The position numbers were made by a program, and so were the translations under genes. Below the pieces are notes generated by a model, which worked only from the letters and a program-made list of their open reading frames with translations, was not told the origin of the DNA and did not search any database. A stretch of 64,000 nt of DNA from Mucilaginibacter gossypiicola (GTDB lineage: Bacteria; Bacteroidota; Bacteroidia; Sphingobacteriales; Sphingobacteriaceae): positions 248,001 to 312,000 of the forward strand of contig NZ_FOCL01000001.1 of assembly GCF_900110105.1 (NCBI RefSeq). The letters run 5' to 3'. Below are positions 44,403 through 53,825 of the stretch, in pieces (the first letter of the stretch is position 1; every line of letters starts with the position of its first letter).

Positions 44403-45917
44403 ATGAAGTCAACCCGTTATTATTTAAGAACAATATACATGCTAAGTATCATCATGGTGGTGATGTGCGGCTGTAAGAAACTTGTGGAGATCGATAAGCC
44501 AACCAATACTATTTCAACGGCCAGTGCATTCGGTACAGATAGTAAGCTCAATTCTGTGATGGCCGGTCTGTATAATCAAATGATCAATACAGGATTGGCA
44601 TTCAGTAATGGTGCAACAACACTTTACGGCGGGCTAACCGCCGACGAGTTTGTGGATTATGGAGGGCCACTGAATACGCTTACTTATCCATTACTTACCA
44701 GTAATATTAATGCCAACGCAGATTTTGCCGCAGACGTCATCTGGTCTTCGGCCTATAAAACAATCTATAATTCAAATGCCATTATCGAAAATCTAACCTC
44801 TTCTGTATCAGATAAAATCACGGATAGCTTAAGAGCAAGCTGCACAGGGGAGGCGAAATTTACCAGGGCATTTAGTTATTTCTACCTTACCAATTTTTAT
44901 GGTGATGTGCCGTTGGTGCTTACTACTGATTTTAATAAGACAGCTACATTACCCCGAGCTCCGCAAGCCCAGGTTTATGACCAAATGGTTCAGGATTTAA
45001 AGGACGCGCAGGCATTGTTGCCTGATAATTTTTCGGCTGGTCTTGGCGAACGGATCAGGCCCAACAAAGGAGCCGCCACGGCTTTGCTGGCAAGGGTTTA
45101 CCTCTATCAAAAGGATTGGAAAAATGCCGAGGCACAAGCATCTGCCGTTATCGGCAATAGTCACTATAGCCTCCTTGCCGATCTGAATAAGGTATTCCTG
45201 ATCAATAGCACTGAAGCCATTTGGCAATTGAAGCAGGATGTATCATTAACTCCTGTAGGAAGTGGTACTTATGACGATATTAATTTTAATACCAGGATTG
45301 AGTGGGAATCGTTAGGGCCGGATGACCAGGCTGCTTTTTTGGATCCTTCTGTTTATCCGTCTGTTTCCTATTTTCTGACACCACAAAACTATCTCACGGA
45401 TGAATTATCAAATGCTTTTGAACCGGGAGATCTGCGCCATACTGCCTGGGTAAGGAGTACACCAAGCCCCAATATCGATCCTTATTTTGGGGTTACCTAC
45501 AATTACCCTTTTAAGTATATTAACCGGACAGCTACAAATAACCAGCCTGCTTTGCAATACAACGTAATGCTCCGGCTTGCCGAGCAATACCTCATCAGGG
45601 CAGAAGCCCGGGCAGAGTTGGGCGATGCAGGAGGGAGCGCAGCAGACATAAACCGGATCAGGAACCGGGCAGGTTTACCTAATACCACCGCATCCGGTCA
45701 AACAGATCTGTTAGCAGCTATTGCCCGGGAGCGTCGCGTTGAACTTTTTGCCGAATGGGCGCACCGCTTGTTTGACCTGAAGCGTACGGGGAAAGCCAGC
45801 GAGGTACTGGGTGCTATAGCAATTAAACAACCCTGGAAACCAGGACAATTATTATATCCCGTTCCGGTTTCAGAAATTATCAGAGATCCACGATTGATTC
45901 AAAATCCGGGCTATTAG
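44403..45917 (+). CDS. susD: SusD/RagB-type nutrient-binding outer-membrane lipoprotein
   Basis: Lipoprotein of 504 residues (lipobox MCGC, Cys24), starting 11 bases after susC. Family landmarks are ARAFSYFYLTNFYGDVPLVL (with FTR in place of AR here), tetratricopeptide-like helices (RPNKGAATALLARVYLYQKD), and the C-terminal RAEARAELG, RNRAGLP, ARERRVELFAEWAHRLFDLK and YPVPVSEI. It forms the lid on the SusC barrel and binds the substrate outside the cell. Full length and intact. Confidence 0.95.
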   Translation: MKSTRYYLRTIYMLSIIMVVMCGCKKLVEIDKPTNTISTASAFGTDSKLNSVMAGLYNQMINTGLAFSNGATTLYGGLTADEFVDYGGPLNTLTYPLLTSNINANADFAADVIWSSAYKTIYNSNAIIENLTSSVSDKITDSLRASCTGEAKFTRAFSYFYLTNFYGDVPLVLTTDFNKTATLPRAPQAQVYDQMVQDLKDAQALLPDNFSAGLGERIRPNKGAATALLARVYLYQKDWKNAEAQASAVIGNSHYSLLADLNKVFLINSTEAIWQLKQDVSLTPVGSGTYDDINFNTRIEWESLGPDDQAAFLDPSVYPSVSYFLTPQNYLTDELSNAFEPGDLRHTAWVRSTPSPNIDPYFGVTYNYPFKYINRTATNNQPALQYNVMLRLAEQYLIRAEARAELGDAGGSAADINRIRNRAGLPNTTASGQTDLLAAIARERRVELFAEWAHRLFDLKRTGKASEVLGAIAIKQPWKPGQLLYPVPVSEIIRDPRLIQNPGY

Positions 45918-46036
45918 GAATTAAAAAGGCATAGTAAAAAGTATGTGAACGTACCAATTATTTGATACGGTTAGGCGGTCTGTGCCCAATAATCAGGTGA
46001 AATAACAACATAGTAATCAATTAAAAGAATATAAAA

Positions 46037-46609
46037 ATGAACAGAGAAAAATTTTTCGGGCTTGTTAAGGTTGCCGGTATGTTCCTGGCTATTATGGCTG
46101 TGGTTAGCTGTGCTCCGGGCGGCGGGTCAACCAGCCGAAAGAAAATGCCCGGATTTAGCAGCGTTTCCGGCTTTGAAGGCCCAATGCCATTTGAAGGGCG
46201 AAACGCAAGCAGCAAATTAAGTTCCGGCGATTTTGCATTTACAACCAACAACGTGGATATGATGCTTGACGGTAACCTCCATGAGTTTGTTTTAGTAGCA
46301 CTACCAAACGCCGCAAATGATTCTTTGGCGATTAGTTTGGTCAATAGTTTTAAACCAATGGCTTTGCCTTTACTTACCAGCTGGGCTGCTCGGCAAAAGC
46401 AGGGAGTTGTCATTGACCTCAGTAGTCACACCCAGGCTGCCCACCGTACGGATTATACGTTGGAAAAGCCGGGAGACTTTTTAATCCCCGTTGTGGTTAT
46501 CTGGGATGCGGCATCAGTGGCAAGAGTTGGTGCCCTTAAATCAATGGTTGCCGGTGTGCCGTCGGTATCATTAAGCTGTACATCAGGTATGGATCCTGTT
46601 AAAAATTAA
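46037..46609 (+). CDS. Small lipoprotein of unknown function in the SusCD-metalloprotease locus
   Basis: Lipoprotein of 190 residues (AVVSC lipobox, Cys25, then a Gly/Ser-rich linker APGGGSTSRKK). The rest is a single globular region with FTTNNVDMMLDGNLHEFVLVAL and LEKPGDFLIPVVVIWDAASV. No family is recognised. It lies 119 bases after susD and 36 bases before the metalloprotease gene, all on the same strand, so it is probably part of the same response and might help present substrate at the cell surface. Confidence 0.75.
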   Translation: MNREKFFGLVKVAGMFLAIMAVVSCAPGGGSTSRKKMPGFSSVSGFEGPMPFEGRNASSKLSSGDFAFTTNNVDMMLDGNLHEFVLVALPNAANDSLAISLVNSFKPMALPLLTSWAARQKQGVVIDLSSHTQAAHRTDYTLEKPGDFLIPVVVIWDAASVARVGALKSMVAGVPSVSLSCTSGMDPVKN

Positions 46610-46645
46610 CAAACTATTTCCTGATCAAAAAAAATCTAAACAAAG

Positions 46646-49144
46646 ATGAAAACAACTCGATTTTTTATTAAGATATTTCTGCTATTCGTCTGTCTTATAG
46701 CTGTTCAAACGACTGCTCATGGCCAGCAAAAACCGATAGCCACTTCGTGGGATGATGTAGCGAAGGCTGCCGCTAAAGATACCACTAAACCGCCGCCTGC
46801 CCGGAAAAAAATAAAAAGCTATCAATCAGTAATCAATAAATCATTCAAAAGCCAATTCGGATTATTCGCAGTTCATAAAGCAAAGGATACCGTATATTTT
46901 GAGATCCCGGACTCTATCCTGCACCGTGACATTATGCTTATCAATCGGCTGAATAAGGTATCCGGGGGGTATGACATGTACGCCGGTGAAGAACTTGATG
47001 AACGAACCATTCAATTTGAGAAGGGCGTTGATTCAACCATCCGTATCAGGTATGACCTGGTGATCAGCGAGGCAGACTCTACCAATGATATTTACAAGGC
47101 GGTGGTCAACTCCAATGTAAACCCGGTAGCAGCTACATTTCCAATAGTTGCCTATGGAAAGGACTCCAAGAGTTATGTGATCGATGTGTCGAAGTTTTTG
47201 AAGGAGAAGAGCATGGTGAATAATATAAATGGTCGTACAGGCTTAGGTGCCCAGGCTAATATAGCGTCCATGAAAGATTTTAATATCGAATCCATTCACG
47301 TATATCCTATCAACGTGGAGATCAGTATTAGTAAAAATATGGATCCAAAGGGGCCGCAGTCGGGGCCAAGTAAAAGTGGCGATCCTTTGAGCATGGAATC
47401 GCACACCTCTTTTATCGCTTTACCAAAAGTACCCATGCAACGCCGCTATTTTGATCCGCGGGTAGGCTATTTTGCTGATTTCTTTAATACCTATGCCGAT
47501 GATCAGCAAAAATCCGAAGAGCGGGATTTTATTTTACGCTGGCGATTGGAGCCCCGGGATGAGGATATTGTTAAATGGAAAAAGGGCGAGTTAGTGGAGC
47601 CTAAACATCCTATCGTGATCTATATTGATCCTGCAGCACCAAAACAATGGCGCCCGTACCTGATCAGCGGTATCAATGACTGGCAGAAAGCGTTTGAACA
47701 GGCCGGGTTTAAAAATGCCATCATCGGCAAAGAGTGGCCTGAAAATGACACCACTATGCATATTGACGATGCACGTTATTCGATGCTTAATTACTTTGCT
47801 TCGGACGTGGCCAATGCTTACGGACCTAATATCCATGATCCGCGCAGCGGCGAGATCATCCAGACGCATATTGGTTGGTATCATAATGTGATGTCGATAT
47901 TACATGACTGGTACCTGATCCAGGCGTCGGCTACAGACCCACAGGCACGGAAAGCTAAATTTGATACCGAACTGATGGGGCAGCTCATCAGGTTTGTATC
48001 AAGCCATGAAGTGGGCCATACACTTGGTTTACGCCATAACTTTGGCAGCAGCAGCCAAACCCCTGTTGATAGCTTACGCAGCAAACACTACCTGGACCTG
48101 CATGGCCATACTGCCAGTATTATGGATTATGCGCGGTTTAACTATGTTGCCCAGCCGCAAGACCGTATCCCCCAGTATGACCTGTTTCCGCGTATAGGCG
48201 AATATGATAAGTGGGCGATAGAGTGGGGTTATAAAAGCAGCGGCGCAACTTCTTTTGAAGAAGACAAGAAATTGCAGCGAAAATTGATAGTAGACCGTAC
48301 TTCTAAAAACAGAAGGCTATGGTTTGGCGACGGTGAAAGAAAAAGATTTGACCCCCGCAGCCAGATGGAAGACCTTGGTGACGATGCTGCTAAGGCCAGT
48401 ACTTACGGCATCAAAAACCTTCAGCGTATCCTGCCTAATTTACCAGCCTGGACTTATGAAGAGGGTGGTATTAATGAAAATCTCGAGTCGATTTATAAAT
48501 CGCTTACCGATCAGTATTTCAGGTATATGGGCCATGTACTTAAAAACGTTGGCGGCGTAAACTACACCATCAAAAGTGAGGAGCAGTCGGGGCCGCTTTA
48601 TGTACCTGTTTCTAAGGCAATGCAGCGGGAAGCCATGCAATTTTTTAATAAGCAGTTATTTGATACACCTTATTGGCTGATCAATAAAAAGGTAGTAAAT
48701 AGGATAAATTTGCCCGAATCGCCAAACTTTGTTGAGGATGTACAGGTACGTGTGTTGAACAGTTTGATGGATATTGGCAGGATCAATAAGCTCATAGCCA
48801 ATATGAAGCAATTTGGAAACAATGCGTACAATGTGAACGAATATATCACTACCCTGCACCAGGGAATATGGCGCGAATTGAAGAATAACAGAGAAGTGAA
48901 GGTAGATAGCTACCGGAGAAATCTGCAGAAATCGTATTGGGGCGCTATGCTGGAGATCCTGTCTGCAAATGACGCGGCCAGTTCGGAAACCGATGCGTCA
49001 TCACTGTTAAAGGCAGACGTACTGTTACTGCAAAGCCAGATCAGGCAGGCTATCCCGCGTGTACAGGATCCGCTTACGTTGTACCATTTGAAAGATCTGC
49101 AAAATCGTATAAAACACGCATTGGAAGACAAAAGATCCCTGTAA
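46646..49144 (+). CDS. Secreted zinc metalloprotease with DUF5117/DUF5118-type N-terminal regions
   Basis: Protein of 832 residues with a signal peptide (KIFLLFVCLIAVQTTAHGQ). The zinc-binding site is the extended metzincin form, His454-EVG-His458-TLGLR-His464, followed by a Met-turn (SIMDYARF, about residue 493). The N-terminal 350 residues (SYQSVINKSFKSQFGLFAVH, then DILHRDIMLINRLNKVSGG-like sequence) match the DUF5118 and DUF5117 regions that precede such proteases in Bacteroidota. It cleaves proteins in the periplasm or outside; the substrate is unknown. Full length. Placement after susCD suggests it trims imported peptides or frees them from larger proteins. Confidence 0.9.
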   Translation: MKTTRFFIKIFLLFVCLIAVQTTAHGQQKPIATSWDDVAKAAAKDTTKPPPARKKIKSYQSVINKSFKSQFGLFAVHKAKDTVYFEIPDSILHRDIMLINRLNKVSGGYDMYAGEELDERTIQFEKGVDSTIRIRYDLVISEADSTNDIYKAVVNSNVNPVAATFPIVAYGKDSKSYVIDVSKFLKEKSMVNNINGRTGLGAQANIASMKDFNIESIHVYPINVEISISKNMDPKGPQSGPSKSGDPLSMESHTSFIALPKVPMQRRYFDPRVGYFADFFNTYADDQQKSEERDFILRWRLEPRDEDIVKWKKGELVEPKHPIVIYIDPAAPKQWRPYLISGINDWQKAFEQAGFKNAIIGKEWPENDTTMHIDDARYSMLNYFASDVANAYGPNIHDPRSGEIIQTHIGWYHNVMSILHDWYLIQASATDPQARKAKFDTELMGQLIRFVSSHEVGHTLGLRHNFGSSSQTPVDSLRSKHYLDLHGHTASIMDYARFNYVAQPQDRIPQYDLFPRIGEYDKWAIEWGYKSSGATSFEEDKKLQRKLIVDRTSKNRRLWFGDGERKRFDPRSQMEDLGDDAAKASTYGIKNLQRILPNLPAWTYEEGGINENLESIYKSLTDQYFRYMGHVLKNVGGVNYTIKSEEQSGPLYVPVSKAMQREAMQFFNKQLFDTPYWLINKKVVNRINLPESPNFVEDVQVRVLNSLMDIGRINKLIANMKQFGNNAYNVNEYITTLHQGIWRELKNNREVKVDSYRRNLQKSYWGAMLEILSANDAASSETDASSLLKADVLLLQSQIRQAIPRVQDPLTLYHLKDLQNRIKHALEDKRSL

Positions 49145-49161
49145 TTTAAAACCGCATCAAT

Positions 49162-49890
49162 ATGAAGTTCCGATTAATTTATGTGATCACATGGATAGCT
49201 AGCTGTAGCAGCATGCTATCCTGTAAAAAAAACAGCTTACCCGCAATATCATCTTCGTCATTAACTATTGTTAATGCCCTTTCGGGAGGGTACGGACTGA
49301 TACCTAATTTTGACAGCGAGAAAACGCTGATCTATTATAAGAATGCTGCCGTTATAACAAACAACGGGTTCCTTGAATTTTCGGGCCATTTGGGCAATAT
49401 TCCTTTGTCGCTTGCACCGCAAACGGATACCCTGCATACGCTTTATAAGAACAACATCCTGATGGAGGCGAACAGTATCCATACGCTATTTGTTACAGGC
49501 ACTATCGATAATACCGATTCCTATTTTACTACGGATAAGGTGCCCGCTTTTGCAGCTGCAGATAGCTTGATCGGCGTGCGTTTTGTAAATATCTCCATGG
49601 GGAGTAAGCCGGTGAGTATTAATATAAAAGGCCAAAGTAATGCTTTGGTAAATGGCCTGGCTTATAAATCGGCCAGTGATTTTTTACCTTACGCAGCTAA
49701 GAAAACAGTGCCTGCAACGGTTAGTTATGTTTTTGAGATAAGGGACGCAAGCACAGCCGCCCTTATAACTACTTATACACTAAGTTCTCTTGGTACTAAA
49801 ATATCTAAAAGTGTTACCATAGCCCTTAAAGGTATTCCCGGAGGAACAGGAGTTAATGCTCAGATGGCATTGCTGGTTAATAATTACTAA
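49162..49890 (+). CDS. DUF4397-like lipoprotein
   Basis: Lipoprotein of 242 residues (MLSC lipobox, then KKNSLPA). It shows beta-rich repeats of the DUF4397 kind: SSLTIVNALSGGYG ... IPLSLAPQTDTLHTLYK near residue 35-100, and LIGVRFVNISMGSKPVSINI near residue 135. Proteins of this type are surface lipoproteins of SusCD loci and their ligand is unknown. It starts 17 bases after the metalloprotease stop, so the two are one transcript. Confidence 0.72.
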   Translation: MKFRLIYVITWIASCSSMLSCKKNSLPAISSSSLTIVNALSGGYGLIPNFDSEKTLIYYKNAAVITNNGFLEFSGHLGNIPLSLAPQTDTLHTLYKNNILMEANSIHTLFVTGTIDNTDSYFTTDKVPAFAAADSLIGVRFVNISMGSKPVSINIKGQSNALVNGLAYKSASDFLPYAAKKTVPATVSYVFEIRDASTAALITTYTLSSLGTKISKSVTIALKGIPGGTGVNAQMALLVNNY

Positions 49891-50056
49891 ACAGGTAACA
49901 TTAGTTAGGTGTTTGGTGAGTGCATCTGGTGGTTTGATGAATAACTTGATAGTTCTCCACGCCTAAAGAATCACTCAAATAAAAATCTTCAGTTATAGTT
50001 CAGTTTTAGTTAATAAGGTGTGGGTAGTTAATTCTGCCCACGCTATTTTAAATATT

Positions 50057-50485
50057 ATGAAAAAGTTTTTTTTGTTAGCGCTGCTTACTTTAATAAATTG
50101 CCAAATAAAAGCGCAGCATTGCAACGCAATAGTTGGGAAATGGCTGAACAAGCGAGGAGAGGGGCAGGTTGAAATTTATCAGTATGGTAATAAATATTTA
50201 GGTAAACTGGTATGGTTAAAACATCCAAATGATGCGCATGGTAAGCCGCTGACAGATCAGCGCAATATCAGGCCGGCATTGCGCGGCAGGCCACTTTTGG
50301 GTACTTTAATAATGAGGGATTTGACATGCGACGGAATCTCCTACACAGGCGGCTCTATATATGATCCCCGGCGTGGTAAAACATTTGGCTGCGAATTAAC
50401 TATGAAAGGCAATACATTGAAAGTTGAAGCGATGATGGGCATGTTTCCTGTGGGAAGTGAAACATGGACAAGAGTTAAAGACTAA
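50057..50485 (+). CDS. Exported DUF2147-like protein
   Basis: Protein of 142 residues from the ATG at 50057, which begins a signal peptide (KKFFLLALLTLINCQIKAQ); the frame starts at 50018 but the extra residues are not needed. The mature part has the DUF2147 pattern: IVGKWLNKRGEGQVEIYQYG, KYLGKLVWL, GTLIMRDL, GGSIYDPRRGKTFGCELTM and ending SETWTRV, a lipocalin-like small barrel. Function unknown. It is followed eight bases later by a Crp/Fnr regulator gene, so the two are probably co-transcribed. Confidence 0.85.
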   Translation: MKKFFLLALLTLINCQIKAQHCNAIVGKWLNKRGEGQVEIYQYGNKYLGKLVWLKHPNDAHGKPLTDQRNIRPALRGRPLLGTLIMRDLTCDGISYTGGSIYDPRRGKTFGCELTMKGNTLKVEAMMGMFPVGSETWTRVKD

Positions 50486-50493
50486 TATTTAAA

Positions 50494-51081
50494 ATGCTGA
50501 GCTTCGACGACATTGAATTTTATCTCCGGGTTTTCAAGGAACTTAGCTATAGCGATATCCTTGAGCTTTCGCAACTTTCAGAAAGCCGGTTGCTTAAAGC
50601 CGGTGAAGTTTACATTGCCGAAGGCTCATCTACACACAAACTGGCATACATTAAAAAGGGGGTAATCCGCTCTTATTTTCTTAAAGAGAATGGCGACGAG
50701 GTTACCTTCATGATTAGGTGGGAAAATCAGTTTATAGCATCTATTGATAATATAATTCATCAAAAAGCTTCCAGGTTTACCTATCAGGCACTTGAGGATA
50801 CCACTCTGCTTGAGGTGGACTATAAAAAAGCACAGCTTGTTGTAGATGATAACCCAAGGCTGTCTAATTTGCGCAGCACTTTATTACTGCATATGCTGTC
50901 GCAGGCTATGGATAGATTGGAGGCTTTCGTGATCTTGTCACCCGAGGAGCGTTATATAAAATTAGTTCAAGAGAAACCTGATATCGTAAACCGGGTTGCA
51001 GATAAATATTTGGCAACACTACTTGGTATTACTCCTGTATCGCTGAGCCGTATTCGCAAACGGATAGCCATCGCACGTTAG
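50494..51081 (+). CDS. Crp/Fnr-family transcriptional regulator
   Basis: Protein of 195 residues. The N-terminal cyclic-nucleotide-binding-like barrel is seen in LLKAGEVYIAEGSSTHKLAYI, then KKGVIRSYFLKENGDEVTFM. The C-terminal helix-turn-helix is VADKYLATLLGITPVSLSRIRKR. The residues that bind cAMP in Crp are not evident, which is usual for Bacteroidota members of this group; the ligand is unknown. It follows the DUF2147 gene by eight bases. Confidence 0.88.
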   Translation: MLSFDDIEFYLRVFKELSYSDILELSQLSESRLLKAGEVYIAEGSSTHKLAYIKKGVIRSYFLKENGDEVTFMIRWENQFIASIDNIIHQKASRFTYQALEDTTLLEVDYKKAQLVVDDNPRLSNLRSTLLLHMLSQAMDRLEAFVILSPEERYIKLVQEKPDIVNRVADKYLATLLGITPVSLSRIRKRIAIAR

Positions 51082-51324
51082 CGACCTCTACGTAATAAAT
51101 AATTTTATTGCCAGCAAGGATTTTAATTAAAGGCGGAACAATATTGAACCATGCCAACGGTGTCGAGAGCGAGTAAAATAGGGTGAAGTACTAATTGTTT
51201 TTCATGATTGAGCGGCAAGAAACTGTTCAGGAATGGAAGGTTCTTGTATTTGATTACCCGAGATCGTCCCGTTTTCTCTTATAAAGCCCAGGAATGAACG
51301 ATAAAAGTTTGCTTGTTTATAACA

Positions 51325-51352
51325 AAAGGGATAACTTTTCAGTTATCCCTTT
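51325..51352 (-). terminator. Terminator hairpin of the tRNA-Ser gene
   Basis: Read on the minus strand it is a perfect 12-base stem (AAAGGGATAACT / AGTTATCCCTTT) closed by a GAAA tetraloop, followed by T-rich sequence. It begins four bases after the tRNA 3' end, so it most likely ends that transcript. Confidence 0.85.
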
Positions 51353-51355
51353 CAG

Positions 51356-51442
51356 CGGAGAGTTAGGGATTCGAACCCCAGGAACCTTTCACAGTTCAAC
51401 AGTTTTCAAGACTGCCGCAATCGACCACTCTGCCAACTCTCC
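51356..51442 (-). tRNA. tRNA-Ser (anticodon UGA)
   Basis: The minus strand folds as a class II tRNA of 87 bases. The seven-base acceptor stem is GGAGAGT (51442-51436) paired with ACTCTCC (51363-51357), with G as discriminator base at 51356. The D arm has GGCAGAGTGGTC, the anticodon loop is CTTGAAA with anticodon TGA, a variable arm follows, and the T loop is GGTTCGAATCC. CCA is not encoded. It reads UCA and related serine codons. Confidence 0.95.
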
Positions 51443-51615
51443 GGCGACAAAAGTACAAATCCGAAGCGAATTGGCAAATCCCATTTGGTACTTTAAGCTT
51501 ACATTAAGTAAATGTTATAATTCAGGGCCTGTTTATCAGGTTATTATAATTGTAATTTTTTTTTCGATCAGCCATTTTTCTTGCAAAAAACGGCTAAAAT
51601 GGCCGTTAAACGCCT

Positions 51616-51951
51616 TTAATAACTTTGTACGTCATGTTCTGCAGGCCTCATGCTTTCGAATAACATAGCAAATCCGTTAGCCATTTGTTTAAATAGCTGT
51701 TCGTCGAGGCTATATTTAATTGAGCCACGAAGCCCATGCGCCTTTATTATTCCCATTCGTTTTAGTTCGGCAAGATGTTTGGTTGTTGTTTCGTGGTTAA
51801 ACGGAATTGTATATAAAATTTCTTTAGATATTGAATTATTGTTAGTCATGATAATGCGGACGATAGCAATCCTTACAGGCAAAGCCAGTGCTTTTGCAAA
51901 ATTGGCCAGTTCGTTATCTCTGTCTGAAAATTTTAAGTTAAAATAAGACAT
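51616..51951 (-). CDS. ArsR-like winged-helix transcriptional regulator
   Basis: Protein of 111 residues made of one winged-helix domain: NELANFAKALALPVRIAIVR, then SISKEILYTIPFNHETTTKH with the recognition helix, and LAELKRMGIIKAHG with the wing. No cysteine pair of the metal-sensing kind is present, so metals are an unlikely signal. It aligns end to end with the N-terminal half of the regulator at 58736-59428. It lies 107 bases after a hypothetical gene on the same strand. Target genes are unknown. Confidence 0.82.
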   Translation of the reverse strand: MSYFNLKFSDRDNELANFAKALALPVRIAIVRIIMTNNNSISKEILYTIPFNHETTTKHLAELKRMGIIKAHGLRGSIKYSLDEQLFKQMANGFAMLFESMRPAEHDVQSY

Positions 51952-52058
51952 AACTTATCCATACGTTTTTAAATGCATCAGCGATAGCGGCCGCAAAATG
52001 CAGGTGATAAAAATTAAGAAAATATTGTAAAAGGTATCAACAGGAGAGGAGCTATAAC

Positions 52059-52454
52059 TCAAATTTTCCAGGTACGGATAATAGAAAAGATATTGGCGGT
52101 GTAAAAGATCTTGTGAGCCCTAAATCTATCCTCAATGTCATTTTTCGTTATACATCGGAACGGACAAAGCTCAAAAACACGTATTAATCTAAATTGATTA
52201 GTTAAGGGAACTAAATTTTTTCCGAAGACGACACGTGGTCGTGTTAAAAAAAGAACCGGTATGGATTTGCTGTTTGTAGCACTTGAGATAACGGTATTAC
52301 TTTGTTTGGTGTGATTGTTAGCTATAAAATAGGCTCCGGTTTTAGTATGACCTGCAGCTTTGGGACATCGTGTAACATATAAGCATGAAAAAAAGAAGTA
52401 CCCAATTGCTATAAATAAACAAAGTATTCTTTTACCTAATGATACTGACCTCAT
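52059..52454 (-). CDS. Hypothetical small exported or membrane protein
   Basis: Possible protein of 131 residues starting at an ATG, with an N-terminal hydrophobic helix (ILCLFIAIGYFFFSCLYV, about residues 10-27) that could be a signal or anchor. The rest is basic and polar without a recognised motif. It fits in an unoccupied stretch upstream of an ArsR-like gene on the same strand. The coding character is weak and it could be spurious. Confidence 0.4.
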   Translation of the reverse strand: MRSVSLGKRILCLFIAIGYFFFSCLYVTRCPKAAGHTKTGAYFIANNHTKQSNTVISSATNSKSIPVLFLTRPRVVFGKNLVPLTNQFRLIRVFELCPFRCITKNDIEDRFRAHKIFYTANIFSIIRTWKI

Positions 52455-52611
52455 GAACCGGGGATTTCAAAATACAAATTTATTTGCGCAGTGTTACCGC
52501 TGTGTTTATTGATGATTAAAATAATATTAATTGAATTGGCTTTTAATTGTTAACTTGTATAAGTTATAAGCCTCGGCCCTTTTTAATTTTTGTGGGTAAA
52601 TAATCCTTTTG

Positions 52612-53805
52612 ATGAACAATTATGTTAAGCATTTATTAGCTTGTTTGCTGCTTTTTAGCGCAATTAACTTGTATGCTCAAAACAACAGGAGCATTTGCTT
52701 TGCCTTTTATGATGGTACATTTAATGCTGATGTAGGTTCCTTGCCGCTTTCAGATACCGCGGTTATACCATCTTTAAAAAACATTGAAAGCTTTTACAAT
52801 AATGTCAACGAAAGCAATTATAGACCATTAGTTCAGGCATTGCTAAGTTATAAACAGGAGCACGAACTTAATGACTGGCTTTATTACCAGCTTGTGCGCA
52901 AAACTGCACAGCACATAAGCCCCAAAGAAAAAAACTACAGCAACTATACCTTATATAAATGGTTTTTGATGGTTAAATCGGGTTATGATGCCCGATTGGC
53001 ACTGGCTGGGAAAAAGATCATTTTTTATGTTTACAACAACGAGGATATATCGGATATACCTTCATATACAGTTAACGGCAAAAAATATATGTGCCTGAAC
53101 ATCCATGATTATCCCGGCACTGACCTTACAGCAGAGCCTGCTATCCCGGTTGATATCAATGTGCCCGGGGCTGTTAACCAGTTTTCATATAAAGTTACCA
53201 GGATGCCTGATTTTACGCCTGCAGATTATATTGAAAAGGACCTGCAGTTTACCTACAGGCACAAGGCCTACTATTTCAAAATTAAGCTTAACCCACTGGT
53301 CGATTCTATTTTCAGGAACTATCCGGTGGTTGATTTTGAATCGTATTTCAATATCCCTTTAAGTAAGGAAACTTATGGGTCACTGATCCCGTTGCTTAAA
53401 CAAAATATAGGCAGGATGGACATTACAAAAGGAGTTGATTATCTGATGCATTTTACCCGGTACGCTTTTCTATATGAGAATGATAATGTAAATTTTGGCA
53501 AGGAAAAGCGGTTAAGCCCGGAAGAAACCCTGTTTGCACAGTATAGCGACTGTGATGACCGCGCTGCCTTGTTTTTTTATCTGGTGAAAGAGATCTATAA
53601 TTTGCCGATGATTGCTGTATTATACCCTACACATATAACTATGGCAGTACAATTTGAAAAACCGGTTGGGAAACCTTTGCTTTATAAAGGAAAAGCTTAT
53701 TCATTTTGTGAGCCTACACCACAATTGCATGATTTAAAGATAGGACAGGTATCTGCCTCGCTTACACAAATTCCATACAAAGTTGTGTACGAATATAACC
53801 CATAA
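52612..53805 (+). CDS. Exported transglutaminase-like protein
   Basis: Protein of 397 residues from the ATG at 52612 (a TTG lies one codon earlier). The signal peptide is NNYVKHLLACLLLFSAINLYAQ. Near residue 305 the sequence YSDCDDRAALFFYLV looks like the catalytic Cys helix of a transglutaminase-like cysteine peptidase. THITMAVQF near residue 345 could supply the His and SFCEPTP near 367 the acidic residue, so a full triad is plausible. The N-terminal 250 residues are beta-rich and unassigned. It probably acts in the periplasm. It is convergent with the ArsR gene at 53826, with 20 bases between the stops. Confidence 0.7.
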   Translation: MNNYVKHLLACLLLFSAINLYAQNNRSICFAFYDGTFNADVGSLPLSDTAVIPSLKNIESFYNNVNESNYRPLVQALLSYKQEHELNDWLYYQLVRKTAQHISPKEKNYSNYTLYKWFLMVKSGYDARLALAGKKIIFYVYNNEDISDIPSYTVNGKKYMCLNIHDYPGTDLTAEPAIPVDINVPGAVNQFSYKVTRMPDFTPADYIEKDLQFTYRHKAYYFKIKLNPLVDSIFRNYPVVDFESYFNIPLSKETYGSLIPLLKQNIGRMDITKGVDYLMHFTRYAFLYENDNVNFGKEKRLSPEETLFAQYSDCDDRAALFFYLVKEIYNLPMIAVLYPTHITMAVQFEKPVGKPLLYKGKAYSFCEPTPQLHDLKIGQVSASLTQIPYKVVYEYNP

Positions 53806-53825
53806 ATTATTTGAATAGAGATATG

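Noticed and set aside
51294..51668. Open frame of 124 codons on the plus strand
   Set aside because: It lies across the tRNA-Ser gene and its terminator on the opposite strand; the predicted protein has no sense.
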